This document shows positions 12,264 to 24,514 of a stretch of DNA of 64,000 bases, piece by piece (the stretch's first letter is position 1; each line of letters opens with the position of its first letter). The stretch is taken from assembly GCF_963678635.1 (NCBI RefSeq), contig NW_026970808.1:1-64000 (forward strand), in the 5' to 3' direction. The translations under genes and the position numbers were made by a program. The notes under the pieces are model-generated. The model had not been told where the DNA came from and searched no databases. It saw only the letters and a list, made by a program, of their open reading frames with translations. The stretch comes from Symsagittifera roscoffensis. Taxonomy: Eukaryota; Xenacoelomorpha; Acoela; Convolutidae.

Positions 12264-12715
12264 TAAAATAGAGAAATGAAAAACGATAAAACTTTATGCG
12301 AAACTCACAAATAATAGTAATGACGCAGTGACTCATCAGGTGACTAAAAATTATACAAAAAAAGTATGACATATCTTTTGTCAATCAAAGCTGATAAAAT
12401 ATTTTGTCATATAAAAATACAGTGTTATCAAAGGTGGGTTAAGTTTGTTGAACAAACTTGTCACCTTAATGAAAAAACCTTCAAGTCTTGCCAAACGTAA
12501 CTTTTAAATAATGAGCTCAACTGTTTGCTTATAACTCGACATAAAGTGAAAAAGTGAGCTATGGCAAACTGAATATCGAATGACGTAAAAAATTTTCTTG
12601 CCAAATTATGTAGTTAAATTTAATCAATAACGAATTAAAAAACTTTTTATTCACGAAAAATTTCCGATTGATTCATAAGTGAAAAAATCATATTCTACTA
12701 CAACATTTCAACTAA

Positions 12716-13250
12716 AACAAGACTGCTCGTATCAGGGCGAAGCCCTGAATGTTCCGACTGCTTTTGAAGGTTTATGGAGCAGCAGTAATAACATAACAAC
12801 ATAATGTGAAATAAAATAAAATAAATTTTTTTTTTCTAAAATTTGAAATTTTTTATGAAAATCATCACCCCACGCGCCATATAAAGTACAAAAAGATAGT
12901 TTTCGTTCCTTGTAACTCATCAATTATGGCAAATAAGCTTCGCTCAACCAATTTGGAACAATTTCTAAGACGGATTAAATCTCCGCTTACGCGTTAATAG
13001 CTCGAATTATATCGCGCTTTAATTGTCCCAAATTGGTCAAAATGGCAACCTTTAAACCCTCATAACTTTACGAAAATTGATCTCAGGTGAAATATCTTTT
13101 CAAATTTGATCTCAGGACAACAATACCTTTTGAATAATATAAAAAAAATTCCGTGAAAAATGGCTAGTTATAAAGTCGAAATTTGTCTGAAGAAAAAAAA
13201 ACCCACCCCGAGCACAAATATTCCGTTACTTTCGTATCGAAAGTCGGAAC
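12716..13250 (-). repeat. family A repeat, full length
   Basis: In minus orientation it runs from GTTCCGACTTTCGATACGAA at 13250 to the terminal hairpin block (cagggcgaagccctg on the plus strand) and AACAAGACTGCTCG at 12716. All family blocks are present in order. Small open frames inside it are not genes. Confidence 0.9.
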
Positions 13251-15279
13251 AATAAAAAACAATAAGCTCTACAAATGATTGAAAATTTGACCAAAAACCT
13301 AAATTAATTGAAATTTTGACTGAAAAAGTTTTACACAACGTGCCACTGGTTTGCATTTGCTGCTTTAATTAAAATCATTTTTTTTCAATTCCTAAACATG
13401 AATGATAGATTGTTTTTATGAGCTTTCTTTCTCATCAAAATGGATTTTTTGAGGAATTAAATACCTTTTTTTCAAAAAATTGACTGTTTCTTTTTTGAGT
13501 AGTTCATTTCTTGTAAATTCATCTCTTCAAGTTTATTTCACAAAATTTCATCATGCCAAAATTTTAAAATTTCTCACTGATTTTTTTCTCCAGATTTTAT
13601 GTTCAATTTTTTTTGCAAATGACAAAAAATGAGGGAATTTTGAAGGATCAATTAAATACCGAAACTAACTTTTAAGTTAAGCATTTCAAAAGAAATTTTT
13701 AGTTTCATTTGATTAAAATTGACGCCTTGAGCTCAAAATTGCAAAAAAAAATTGAGAAAATTACAATTCTCAGAACGACGCAGTAAATTGCCAAATTTTT
13801 CTAGCTCAGAAATTTTTACAAATTGATTTGATTTTAAAAAACTTTTAGTTGATAAAAAATGTGTCACAATGGCATTTAAATTGGGTCAGTGGTAAATAAA
13901 AAGACAAAGTAATTTTAATCTTTTTCTGATTGTTTTTTGTGAAAACCAATCGAAAGTTTATAGAAATTGAAGCCATAAATTTTACTTTGCTTTCTGTGAC
14001 ATAAACATTGCCCAAGAAATTGTGGTAAAGCATTTTTTGGAATTTGTTTTTTTTTGTGCCTTTGTGGTTTGAAATATTTTTCTTTTTCTAAATAGATACA
14101 TTAAATGCTACGTATGCGCGCATAGTATGTATTTATTCTGAAAATTATGCGCAAAAATTGTTCGGGCCCTATTCAAGAAAAATTTTATGCTTTATAAGAA
14201 ATTATTTAGGACTTTGTGTTAATCAGCTCTAACCCGAACGATTGTATAGTGATAATTTAGCATGCGCGGTGGCCTTAGTATTTTTAATTCGTGTTCTTTT
14301 TCTCGACGTATGTTCTTTATAACATAAATACATTTTTTTCAAAAGACAACCAAAAAAGGGTTCAAATTTGGAACGCTTATGTTTTAAAAAAAGAAACACG
14401 GTTAAAAAAACTAAATCATGTATTGGAAATGATGTATTTACATCATCATTGCTGAATGTTTCACTGCAAGCGTATAAAGCTTTTGTATTTTGGCTTTTCT
14501 GAGAAAGATTTCGCTAGACACCCCTTCCACAAGAGTCGTAATTTTTTGTTACATCGCACTAAGCAGACAATCTAGTACATACACAAGCCGTTAGGCACAT
14601 TTTTCAGTTTATACTTTAATTGCAATTCTTACCAATCAAAAGCTACCCTATTAATCCCCAGAAAATTTAAGACAGTTTTGTCTTTAAGGCCAGAAATGGA
14701 CAAGTTTTGTATCATACAATCAGACTCAAGATAAAAACTGCGATATTTTCTCATAACTTTTACTATAAAGTTACAAGAATTACATGAATTTAAGAGGAAG
14801 ACAAAGAACAAAGAGAGCCTTCGTCCGAATAAATATTGATTGCTGTCGTCATAATAATTTTGAAAAAAGATACTGTAATTAATACTCTACCGCCGTGTTT
14901 TTCATAAAATATATCTCAACATCCTGGTAAAACCGGATGCTTTTTCTTTTTTCAATCTATGTTACTGCTATTTCATCTTTCTTTTCATAATTCAAAACTT
15001 AATTCTAGTTCGGAAAGCAAATTTTTATACTGTTTTGACCTTTAGTTTAGCAGACGGTAGGCAATTTCATAGCTTTGATCAGGGGAGGACTTTTAGTATT
15101 TTTTTTAACAAATCTGATACAAAAATTAGGTATAAAAAGTTAGTTCAGCTTTTCTAGGTATACAAATTGATTTATGAGGTAGCTTAAATTAGTACAAAAC
15201 TCCAATGAATTAGTACAAAGCTTCTAGTACAAAACTCCTATGAAAAAAAAAGCACAACGTTTCCGTTTTTGAGCACTTT

Positions 15280-15425
15280 TTGGTAGGCTTTCGCCTAAAA
15301 ATGCTTTTTTTACTCGAGTTTCCCTTTCAAAATTAATATAGATTGGCGCCAAAGGGGCCTTTAGAAAAACTTCAGGGTCTGTCGGGCAAAAATGGGTTTT
15401 GCTGAATAGTACGACAGGGGTACCG
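15280..15425 (-). repeat. family B fragment
   Basis: The blocks 'aattaatatagattggcgccaaaggggcct' and 'cagggtctgtcgg' correspond, in reverse, to the core of the complete copies at 21695 and 31363. A (CA)n-like patch follows at about 15467-15490. Confidence 0.5.
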
Positions 15426-17829
15426 GGTCGAAACATTACGGAAAAAAGAAAAAAACACATCCCCCCCGCACACACATATACTCACACACTCCAAATCGCT
15501 CACTTTTTTCACAATTTTCTTTTCAAATATTCAGCTTTTTATTTGGGAGCCACAATCAATTACTCCCTGAACAACTTGAAATCAAAACTTTGATTAGATC
15601 TGCACTCTTTACTGGGGAATGTCTATCCTCGCTATCATTGTTTCTTGATAAAAGTTGGCAGCAAAAGAAAAATAATCGTTTTCGATCACGTGCAGCGTGA
15701 AATCTTTTTTCAATTTACATAATTGAATTAAAAAACACCATCAAAGGTACTCTTATAAACTTCCCTACCAGCGGTTTCCATTTCATCTCGAGGGAAAGTT
15801 GTTCAAGTTAATTTGAACTTCAATGAGATATTTCAACCATGTGAAGTAATTACCTTCCAGCTTCACTTTAAACCCATACCGTGTCTGATTGCCAACTTTT
15901 CCTCTTGTACAATACATTATTTCAAAAAAACTTCCAACAACATTACAAAAAAGGCGGTTTTGAAAATTGAGGGCCTTTTTTGGGGCATATTTGGTTAGTT
16001 TTTTTCTAGTTAATTTAAAAACAAAGATGAAAAAGTGCATGTAATAAGAACCAAATCAGTTCTTGGGCACCGATGATGGATTGATCATTACGCTCTAAAT
16101 GTAAAGCTTAAATGTCATGAAAGATCAGAGAAGTATAATTAGGTTTTGAATTGTATTGGATATAAACACTGAATTTCCCACGCAAATGATGATTATAAAC
16201 CCAATTTTTTTGCAGGAGGAAAGGTTATTTTCATTCTATTGTAAGCCACATTTGTTGAATTAAAATATAAATTAATTGAAGTGTACGAAAGCAACTTCAC
16301 AAGATTTGAATACTTTTAATCATTTTTTTTATAAAGAGTCACGAAGTTTAGCTTTGATTTATTGACTCAAAAGTCACAAAAATTGTACCGCTCTATGTAC
16401 AGCTGAATTTAATCAAACATTAAGTTTCCTAGTTCGGTGACCTTATCATTTTTGATGACCTTATAGATGTAAAATATCAGATAAGTTGACCTTTAATGAC
16501 TGTTAATGAGTTTTCCATTGGCAGAAATTGAAAACATAAAAAACTATTGGAAAAATTGCTATACAATTTTTTTTACATGATTTTTGAGAAAAAATAAAAA
16601 CGTTTGCTAGTGTCATGTTCCTTTGTAGTGCTTAATGAACAGCGTAGAATGGGGGTTAAAGCGTACAACAAAAAGCTAACATCTATGTTGAATAGAACTT
16701 AAACCGTCTTTCATAGAGTGATTCAGCAGAACTTACGATAAAAAAAACTTGTAAAAATACGAAATATGAATAAAATTGATCTAGGTCTCAATTTACAAAC
16801 TCTTGTCAAAATTGGTCTTGCTTATCAACAGTTTTGATTATGGACTCATGGGCCATATTTTTCAGCAATGTCGTTTTCTTTCGTTGAAACGCCGGGATTT
16901 AAATGGTAATTTTTGTTGAGTTTCTGTGAAATGTTTTTAAAACTTTTAACCCGTTTGCGGGACGCAAACTATTCACTCCCCAATCTTTTTACCAAAATTT
17001 TAATTGAGAAATCTTACAATTCTATTCAACTTGCAAAACTAAAAAATTATATTTTACGCTACTTTAATTTTTCTAATTATAGCTAGAGAATAACATCTCT
17101 TCATCTCAGCAAATGAACTTGGATCCAAATGAAAAAACAAATCAAAATCAAATCGCAATACATATATCGCCAACTTGAAAATTTCTTGAGCAGAAAAAAC
17201 GATAAAAAGTACAATTTAGATAAGTGTCTGCATTTAGTTCAGTGAAACTTAAAAACGAAACCTGATGTTGTTGATTTTTGTTGCAAAAAATTCGTTGCAA
17301 AAATTCGTTGCAAAAAATTCGTTGCAAATTTGTTGCAAAAAATTTCACTCGTGTTTTAAATCCATCATCCTTTTGAACTATCACAGGATGAAAAAACGAC
17401 TGTTCAAAATCACTTGGCATTATGGTAAAACAATATGACTCTTGGTCAAAAGATCAAACGATCGATTCACGTTGGATCAAAAGTACTAGTTCGAAACCGA
17501 TAAAAATTTAATCGAAATTGGTAGCCGGTATGTGGGAGCGGGGTGAGGGAAAATACAAAATTATTGTTGTATTGGCCTCCATCACCTCCCAAAAGTTGTT
17601 ACCTCTACGATGACTTAAGGGCCAAAATTTTTACGATTTTTGGTAAATCAATTAAAAACGCATTTAAAAGCCGACAGTTTGACAAAATTAAGCTGACAAT
17701 TTGACAAAAAGAAATCTAGGAGAATGTCAAATGAGCCGAAGCTTGAACATAATTTACTATATTTGAGCTTTTTTTAGGAGTTAGTTATCATTCGCACTTT
17801 TTCATTGAGTTCTCGGAATTTTTTACGGG

Positions 17830-19095
17830 CTGATTGGTGGTACCACTGGTTGCTCTCAGAGTTTTGAATTTCTGATTGTAAAAATCAAGCTATTTTTTTC
17901 CAAAAAATATATGAATTGACGGGTGAATGCCCTGGAAAAGCGACGTAACGCCGATATAACAGCCTTCAACTGAATTGGTTGTTCGAATGAGACCTCCCGC
18001 CGCGTTTTCGTAACAATTACAAAAAGCTGGGGGGAACAAAGGATCAAGCTGTTGTTGACCAATTGTTTCTCTTTAATATAAGTTTTCTGGAATAATGATG
18101 CGAGCTTGTCAATAACAATTTTGTCGAGGATACCTGATGGAATGTCAAACTGACCGGCAGTTTTGTAAATTCTGTCTATGACAAATGTAAACGAACGGAG
18201 ATTCGACATCTGAGATAGGAACGAAGCTTGAAACTGGGATCTTTTAAAATGTGAAGTCTATCTTAGCATGCTTTTCATACGTTTTTTTCAGACCCAACTC
18301 TGAAGCTTGCGATGGAAGTTGTGGCATAAATGAAAATAGCAAGCTTTGATTTCAGTTTTATATTGGAACGAAAATGCGTTCAAGGCAGCTTCTTCTAACT
18401 AATTGAGATTTTTTTCCTGTACGATGTCTCCAATGAGGCCAATGAGGGCTTACAAAAACCTGCTGTAAGAGGACGCTTCTTAATTCCTAAGCAAAACGTA
18501 AACGCAGGGGGGATAAAGCCGCCAATCTGGATATTTACTGTGTACAATTGATCAAAAAAATGAGACGGACATACCTATAAAGTTCCATCACAAAGCCAAA
18601 CTTTAATATTCACGCGAAGATGATTTAAGTTTTCCAGGCCACCGAGAAAAAAGAATCGCTCATTGTCTTCTTTTCCGCTATCATGTAGACAAAAAGTAAA
18701 TATTTGTCGGGAAGTTCGAAGTGACCGTCGGTCGATGAATTCACTGGGAGTGGTTTTCGCGCTTTGTTCCTTTTGAGGGTTTTTGTCAGGGCTGCACGTG
18801 AAGGAAGTGAAAGCTGAATTGCCTGATTATCGTTCACAGTTTTGAGGCTCTTTGCTTTCAACTGCGACTGGGGATAAAACTCATGGCTGTTCTCTTAATT
18901 GAATGAAATAATGGTTTCGTCGCAAGTTATAATGGTCATTGGGCAGTTATATGGACGCCATTTTGAACGCCATATGAACGCCAGTGAATGGTAGATTTGG
19001 TGTCTCGCTTTTTAGTGAACTCATGTCCGTCGAAGATAAGCAACGCTTTGCCGTGTTTGTTGAGTCTTACTAAAGATAAAATCTGTCAGTTGGTG
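17830..19095 (-). pseudogene. broken FLYWCH-type MULE transposase
   Basis: Fragments of one transposase lie in order on the minus strand. At about 18965-19060 is a FLYWCH-like zinc-finger relic (GKALLIFDGHEF, then THKR-like basic residues and IHWRS); the Trp remains but the following Cys reads Ser. At about 18680-18840 is the post-FLYWCH linker (LPSRAALTKTLKRNKARK). At about 17880-18060 is the C-terminal block LFPPAFCNCYE...RTTNSVEG...GIHPSI, typical of MULE-family transposases; the usual Trp after VEG reads Cys. Stops (for example TAG at about 17890) and a frame change near 18040 break it. The central catalytic part expected between 18250 and 18620 is not recognisable and appears deleted. 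It sits in a GPCR intron, in the same orientation as the receptor. The assignment rests on motif recognition only. Confidence 0.72.
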
Positions 19096-19494
19096 TTTAT
19101 TGTATTGGTGCTTTGTGTTTAGTGATATATCTTTGCATTGTGTTTCATTGTCAAAGTTTTCTCAAAGTTATGACTCCATTAACAGATTGAAAAATACAAT
19201 TTAACCACTGGAAAAGACTCTTTTACCATTAGCACTTTCTCTATATGGCGTCTCGAAATAATTGAGGCAGTTGAATTGAGTCTATTTTTAATTGCGATTT
19301 AGAGATATACACCAATCCCTAGTAATCAATAAACATAAATTAACTTTTAATCCTTTATGGGATATTTGAATTGACGTGGGATATAATGGTATGGGATATT
19401 TTGTAAAGTGGTACTTTCGTATGGGATACTTTGTCCTGTCATCCAACAATTTTACGCAGAGCAGCCTATCATAATATTCCAAAAGGTAATTTAC

Positions 19495-19942
19495 AACAAG
19501 ACTGCTCGTATCAGGGCGAAGCTCTGAATGTTCCGACTGCCTTTTAAGGTCTATGGAACAGTAAGAACATGAAAAAATTTAAACTATTAAAACTTAAAAA
19601 CAAATCATTTATGGCAAATATGCTTCCTTCAACCAATTTGGAACGATTTCTAAGACGGATATAATCTCCACTTACGCGTGAATAGCGTAGCGCGAATAAT
19701 ATCGCTCGTTAATTGTCCTGAATTGGCCGAAATGGCAATCTTTAACCCCCCCCCCCCCCCCATAACCTTGTGAAAAATGATCACAGGTGAAAAATCTTTT
19801 CAAATTGAAGTTCAGGATAACGATACTTTTTGAACGATTAAAAAAGTTCCGTCAAAATAGACTAGTTAAAAGTCGAAATTTGTCTGAAGAAAAAACCACC
19901 CGAGCACAAATATTCCGTTACTTTTGCTACAAAAATTGGAAC
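19495..19942 (-). repeat. family A repeat, internally deleted
   Basis: It starts (plus coordinates) with 'aacaagactgctcgtatcagggcgaag' and ends 'aaaaattggaac'. The 'atggcgtgtgggg' section is missing, leaving about 450 bp. A run of 16 C at about 19747-19762 lies where other copies have 'aaaccctcat'. Confidence 0.85.
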
Positions 19943-20762
19943 ATTAGATTGATTTAGCAAAACACAGTAACCAAACGGCGATGTTTTAGAGGGTATGGGA
20001 TTCGATATGCATAACTCACGGATGTACCCATTAATTGAATTTCGATTGAATTGATCAGCGACAAGTTTTCGCTGTTCATAATTGCAATGAGCTATCACTG
20101 ACTACTAAGAATACCTTAACTTGAATTATATAGGGGAGCAGAATGATATTTTGCTCCCGAAGTTGATTGCGGCAATGAGCAAGGCAGCAGTACCTGAATT
20201 GACCACACTTTATAAAAATTGGCCAAAATCATAATCTTACATAGTAGTTATACATCCATCGTATAATCAGATTGAGCCCATATAGAAAATTATAACGAGT
20301 ATAGCAGGTAACTAAGTTAGCAGCATTTTATCGCTCGTCAACAATTTTGTAAGGAATACCTTTTTAAACTAAAACAAAAGGAATAATGAAAAAAAAAATT
20401 TTCCTTCAATCTGTGTGCTTTCTACTTTTTAAATTTCTTTTTTCTTCTTCTTTTTCGGAAGACTGTAGAATAATTTTACATTTCGTTAAACTGCTAAATT
20501 AGCAGCAACGATACCAACTTTGAGATGAATTTTTTTTGAGAATTGTCCATTACTTGATACGATTGCTGCTTAGCTGATAGTTCAATATTCGCTAGACTCA
20601 AGAAGGACTTGAAAACCAAAATTATTCAGACCAAAAAAGTTTTTTTTAAACAGTTTTTTTTATAATTGTTCTCAAATTATTTCAATTATGACAAAAAGAT
20701 TTTCCAAAAAGATATGGTTATAACGCAATCTTGGTTACATGGCCTGAACATTTGAAAGTTTT

Positions 20763-21048
20763 TTTGTTCCAAACTAAACTTTGAAGAAAATGACGGACCA
20801 TTCGTGCTTGTTGGGTTGGGTTGGGTTTATTTATTCAGACAATTTCCCAACTTTTAATTTAGCGTTTTTGATGGAAAATTTTTATACCATCTGAGAGATA
20901 TTGTTGTCCAAAACCAAAAATTAAGGGGGTTTGAAAATAGTTTGAAAATTTGGGATAAACAACGTGCAATACGTTTGAGGTTCAGTCGACCAAAAATGAA
21001 TGTCCTATAATAGTACCATCCCTTTGGGTGGTCAGGGGCTTGAACCCA
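20763..21048. repeat. diverged family A head followed by a family B fragment
   Basis: The part at 20763-20975 reads 'tgttccaaac...gacggaccattcgtgcttgttggg...ttcagacaatttcccaac', a worn plus-strand family A start. The part at about 20976-21048, 'gtcgaccaaaaatgaatgtcctataatagta...gggcttgaaccc', matches in reverse the block at 35205-35285 of a family B relative. Confidence 0.45.
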
Positions 21049-21129
21049 TGAGTAAAAGGAGAACTTAATCCACTAGTGAATATATGTATATATAGATGCT
21101 TTAATTGTCCAACATGGAAGAAGGCTTAC

Positions 21130-21269
21130 CCAAGTAGTTCTTCTTCCTCAGAAAGGTGTCCTTGTGGAGAGGGTAGACTGTGATTACGAATCTCTCGACT
21201 GACAGCAGAAGGAGGATCATTGGGGACACGTACTCCGCGATCGCATACAGCATGTACAAAGTGCGACAC
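21130..21269 (-). CDS. class A GPCR, second visible coding exon (TM3 and ICL2)
   Basis: On the minus strand the exon lies between acceptor TTCACAG|GTGTCGC and donor TACTTGG|GTAAGC. It enters in phase 2, completing an Arg codon, and leaves in phase 1, matching both neighbouring exons. It encodes about residues 94-141. A Cys at 95 is followed exactly 25 residues later by the Arg of an E-R-F triplet (SVERFVITVYPLH, Arg 120). This is the class A spacing of C3.25 to R3.50, and Pro 127 fits P3.57. Glu-Arg-Phe stands in for the usual Asp-Arg-Tyr at the G-protein-coupling end of TM3. The second intracellular loop is basic (HKDTFLRKKN). The exon has many G- and C-ending codons, unlike the flanking introns. 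It is clearly a receptor exon; the ligand class cannot be told from this part. Confidence 0.92.
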
Positions 21270-21509
21270 CTGTGAACAAAGAGAGAGTTCAGCCAACTCG
21301 ATTTCAATTATTCTAAACGGGAAAACTCAACAATTTTTAGTTACTCTTTTTCAATATGAACTGAAAAGTTTTACCAGTATAACTAACTCTGAAATACTAT
21401 CACTATAAAAAGGAGTTACTTTTACATCAGATAGTGTCGACTCGAAAGACCCTAGAGAGACTGCAACTGTCACTGCACGCCTATTTTTTCAATCAATTTT
21501 AAAATAATG

Positions 21510-21540
21510 TTCTCCTCTCTAAACATTAGAGAGAAGAGAA
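21510..21540. repeat. short inverted repeat (CTCTCTAA hairpin)
   Basis: CTCTCTAA-aca-TTAGAGAG forms an 8-bp stem that extends imperfectly through TTCTC/AAGAGAA. It is similar in sequence to the hairpin at 10602-10633. Confidence 0.65.
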
Positions 21541-21694
21541 AGTTATATTAGCTGAACAAAACAAACAAAACGAATAGCTTTGATCAATAGTAGCCGGTTG
21601 TGCCCAAAGTGACAAAATCGAATCGATTATCTGCAAAAAATTATACAAACTTAAGATACGTTGTAGTGTAAAACTTCGATATTATATTTTAAAG

Positions 21695-22142
21695 TAGGGG
21701 CAGATTTAAAAAGAGACGCCTACCATTCCCCCCCCCCACCCCTCAAGGATTCGACCCCCTGCCGACCCAAAGCGTCCCTCCTTTGGTACTTTTTAAAAAA
21801 TTCACTATTGGCCGACCGACCCTAAAATTTTTCTAAATGCGCCTTCGGCGCCAATATATACTAATTTTGAGGGGAAAACGCGCGCCGAAAAAACGCAATG
21901 CAATTTTTTGGTTAACATTTTTCAAAAAGTGCCTAAAAACGCCTTTTTTAGACTATTTTTTCAAAATTTTGCCTGCGGCGCAGATAATTTGAATTTGGCC
22001 AAAACAGGGACTAAACCGGGCTTAGGAAAGAGCTCGAAAAAATCGATTCGGTCGACCTATAAAAAAATCGAAAAAATTTTCAAAACTTTTTTAAAAATCC
22101 GCACCCCCCCCCCCCCTCGAGAAAATCCTAGATCCGCCCCTG
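21695..22142 (+). mobile_element. hAT-type MITE (family B), complete copy
   Basis: The left end TAGGGGCAGATTTAAA and right end CTAGATCCGCCCCTG are inverted relatives of each other. The flanks are ttttaaag (21687-21694) and tattaaag (22143-22150), an 8-bp target duplication with one mismatch, as expected for hAT insertions. It is 448 bp with C-runs near both ends and no transposase, so it moved with help from elsewhere. The 141-codon open frame across its right half is not a gene. Confidence 0.85.
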
Positions 22143-22880
22143 TATTAAAGCATTTATTTTTTTTTGCAAAAATTTCATTTTGTATATCTCCATCTTATAA
22201 TCATTATCAAAACTTTTCTTCAAATTTTTCTGTATCAATTTTCATGCATGCTATACACAGATCGTATACATTTTGTATAACGATTATCTTTACTTTATAT
22301 ACAAATTATCTACAAATAATACGCAGATTGTAAACAGTGTATCTACAGGTCTTAACTGACTGAAAATCATCTTATTCACAGATTGTATACCAATTTTTCA
22401 ACATAATCACCGATTAGATAAAATACATATATTGAAAATAAATTGTAAGATAGGTTTTTCAGTTATTTTTTTTGCATTCGAAGAAATGTTTTTCTGACCG
22501 CGGGAACCTTTAGGTTGCAAAATTCTAAATAAATCTCTTGAAACGTGTAGTTTGCGCTAAACATTTTCCTCAAGCAAGTGGAGCGTCTCAGAGTTCCTCA
22601 TGTTTCCTGGGTACAGTTTTTTTGCTAAAAATTGAGAAAAAAAAGCAGTTGTTAATTTGAGTTCTAGAAGGTCACAATTGAAATTGTTACTAACCGTATA
22701 GTTTGTATACAAAATTATCAATTTTAAACGCAATTTTTAAACATTATCTATAAATCATCTTCAAAATATCTACAGATTATAAACAGATCAATTTTTATCC
22801 ATTTTTGTCACTGCTGTAGTACTGTTTGACATATTTAATCGTGCTGTGAGTTAAAGGTTCATGCTTCTGAAACAATTTTT

Positions 22881-23166
22881 ATTGAAAACGAGAAAGTGAG
22901 CTGAGCGCTTCCTGGAAATTGTCATAGCAATTTTTTTTCACAAATTGTAATGAAGGTGATATTAAAACGCTTCAACTGATAAAGGATTAACAATTTGTTC
23001 TCGTGAAAGCGAGAAAATTTGTTATTGAAAACGAGAAAGTGAGCTGAGCGCTTCCTGGAAACCGTCATCACAATTTTTTTAAAAACTGTGTCATGGTGAT
23101 ATTAAAATGCTTCAACTGATAAATGATTAACCATTTTGTTTTCGTGTCTAGAACAACCGGCTTTTA
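22881..23166. repeat. 143-bp tandem duplication, two units
   Basis: The block starting 'attgaaaacgagaaagtgag' at 22881 recurs at 23024 with the same downstream order (cttcctggaaa, gtcat-acaattttttt, gatattaaaa-gcttcaactgata). The units differ at scattered positions, so the duplication is not recent. Confidence 0.9.
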
Positions 23167-23382
23167 CTTAATCCATTTTGAGCCACAAAAGAAATTGGAG
23201 AGAAAAAGCACGTTGTAAAACAAAAATACAAAACTTTATTCTAAAAAAAATAGTAATTTTTGCCTTGTCTGTCATTAGCGGTTGAGACATAAAACTTCGC
23301 ATTAAGTCGAAAAAAAATCGGCTTTGTGGTTGAGGCCAAGCTCAGAAAGGTTTGTTACTTCTTCTATCCGTTTTTACGTAAT

Positions 23383-23520
23383 AAAAGGACCAAGCCACGT
23401 TCCGGTGCTTCTCCAAGAGCAACTTTTTTGATTGAACAACTTTGAGTTCAATAAAAAGGACTAAGCCACGTTCATGTGCTTCTCAAAGAACAACTTTGAG
23501 TACAAAATGAGTATGAAAAA
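23383..23520. repeat. 71-bp tandem duplication, two units
   Basis: 'aaaaggaccaagccacgttc' at 23383 recurs at 23454 with one change, followed in both units by 'gtgcttctc-aag-a-caactttgagt'. It lies 200 bp left of the assembly gap. Confidence 0.85.
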
Positions 23521-23726
23521 AGAACAACTTTTAGTACTTTGAGTATGGCTCCAAAATTAAGTTTTGTTCGGCGATATTAGTTCAATTAGCGTCAATTCCT
23601 TTTTTCAGCCATGTGTCAAAAGTTCAAGCCAACATTTCTAAATAATCAGGGCAAAATGAATAAAACTTTCTCTAACGCGTTTTTCTCGATTGGGTTAATT
23701 TTTGACAAAAATTAATGAACACCAAT

Positions 23727-23926
23727 NNNNNNNNNNNNNNNNNNNNNNNNNNNNNNNNNNNNNNNNNNNNNNNNNNNNNNNNNNNNNNNNNNNNNNNNNN
23801 NNNNNNNNNNNNNNNNNNNNNNNNNNNNNNNNNNNNNNNNNNNNNNNNNNNNNNNNNNNNNNNNNNNNNNNNNNNNNNNNNNNNNNNNNNNNNNNNNNNN
23901 NNNNNNNNNNNNNNNNNNNNNNNNNN
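23727..23926. other. assembly gap (200 N)
   Basis: Exactly 200 undetermined bases, which suggests a fixed-size placeholder of unknown true length. Frames that run through it are meaningless. Confidence 0.99.
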
Positions 23927-24436
23927 ACCAAAAACTACTCCAAATCTATATGTTCATTTTCTATCAAATCAAAATCACTGCGAGCCTTTCATAAAACCTA
24001 ACAAAATTTAAGAAAGGATATTATCTCCAAAAGTGTGCGCAAAAAGTTTTTATTTAAAAAAAAATGGTGTTTATTCAGTAAAAATGACATTTTTTGGCAA
24101 CAAACGAAAAAAACTAAGTTTATACAAAATTGAGAAAATTATACTTTGTGTAGTTTTTGTTGGGCTACTTAACAAGCTTGCAGCGATATAATTTTGCCAG
24201 TAAATGAGCTAAAAAGTCAAGAGTAGTTTTTTATTATCATAACAAAGCCAAAAGTTATTGCTTTTGGGGTAAGTTTTAGGTCCCGAATTTGCAAGACAAA
24301 ATGCATCATACTAATTTTGTTTAAAATTTTAAGCAGCAATGGTTTACAGCATTTTTTGTCTAAAATTAACCCAATTTGAGGAAAATGCGTTTTGAGTTTC
24401 TGGTTTCATTCCTTTTATCCGGATAATTTTATTTAG

Positions 24437-24438
<2 letters not shown>

Positions 24439-24511
<73 letters not shown>
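24439..24511. repeat. (AT)n microsatellite
   Basis: An uninterrupted AT dinucleotide tract of 73 bases. Confidence 0.98.

Positions 24512-24514
<3 letters not shown>

Larger units (their letters stand above)
11302..21129 (-). other. GPCR intron between visible exons 2 and 3 (9.8 kb)
   Basis: Borders on the minus strand are G|GTAAGC at the right end and TTTAG| at the left end. The intron contains family A copies (12716-13250, 19495-19942, 20763-20975), family B pieces, a foldback element (12089-12263) and a MULE transposase fossil. The rest, including 13251-15279 and 15426-17829, is AT-rich with poly-T and poly-A runs and no gene. A GC-richer patch at about 11975-12085 is open in one minus frame but has no supported exon borders. 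Confidence 0.8.

Noticed and set aside
21908-22333. 141-codon plus frame
   Set aside because: Runs across the right half and end of a hAT MITE; similar frames in other copies are broken differently, so it is not conserved coding sequence.
23695-24011. Open frames across the N run
   Set aside because: They are made almost entirely of undetermined bases.
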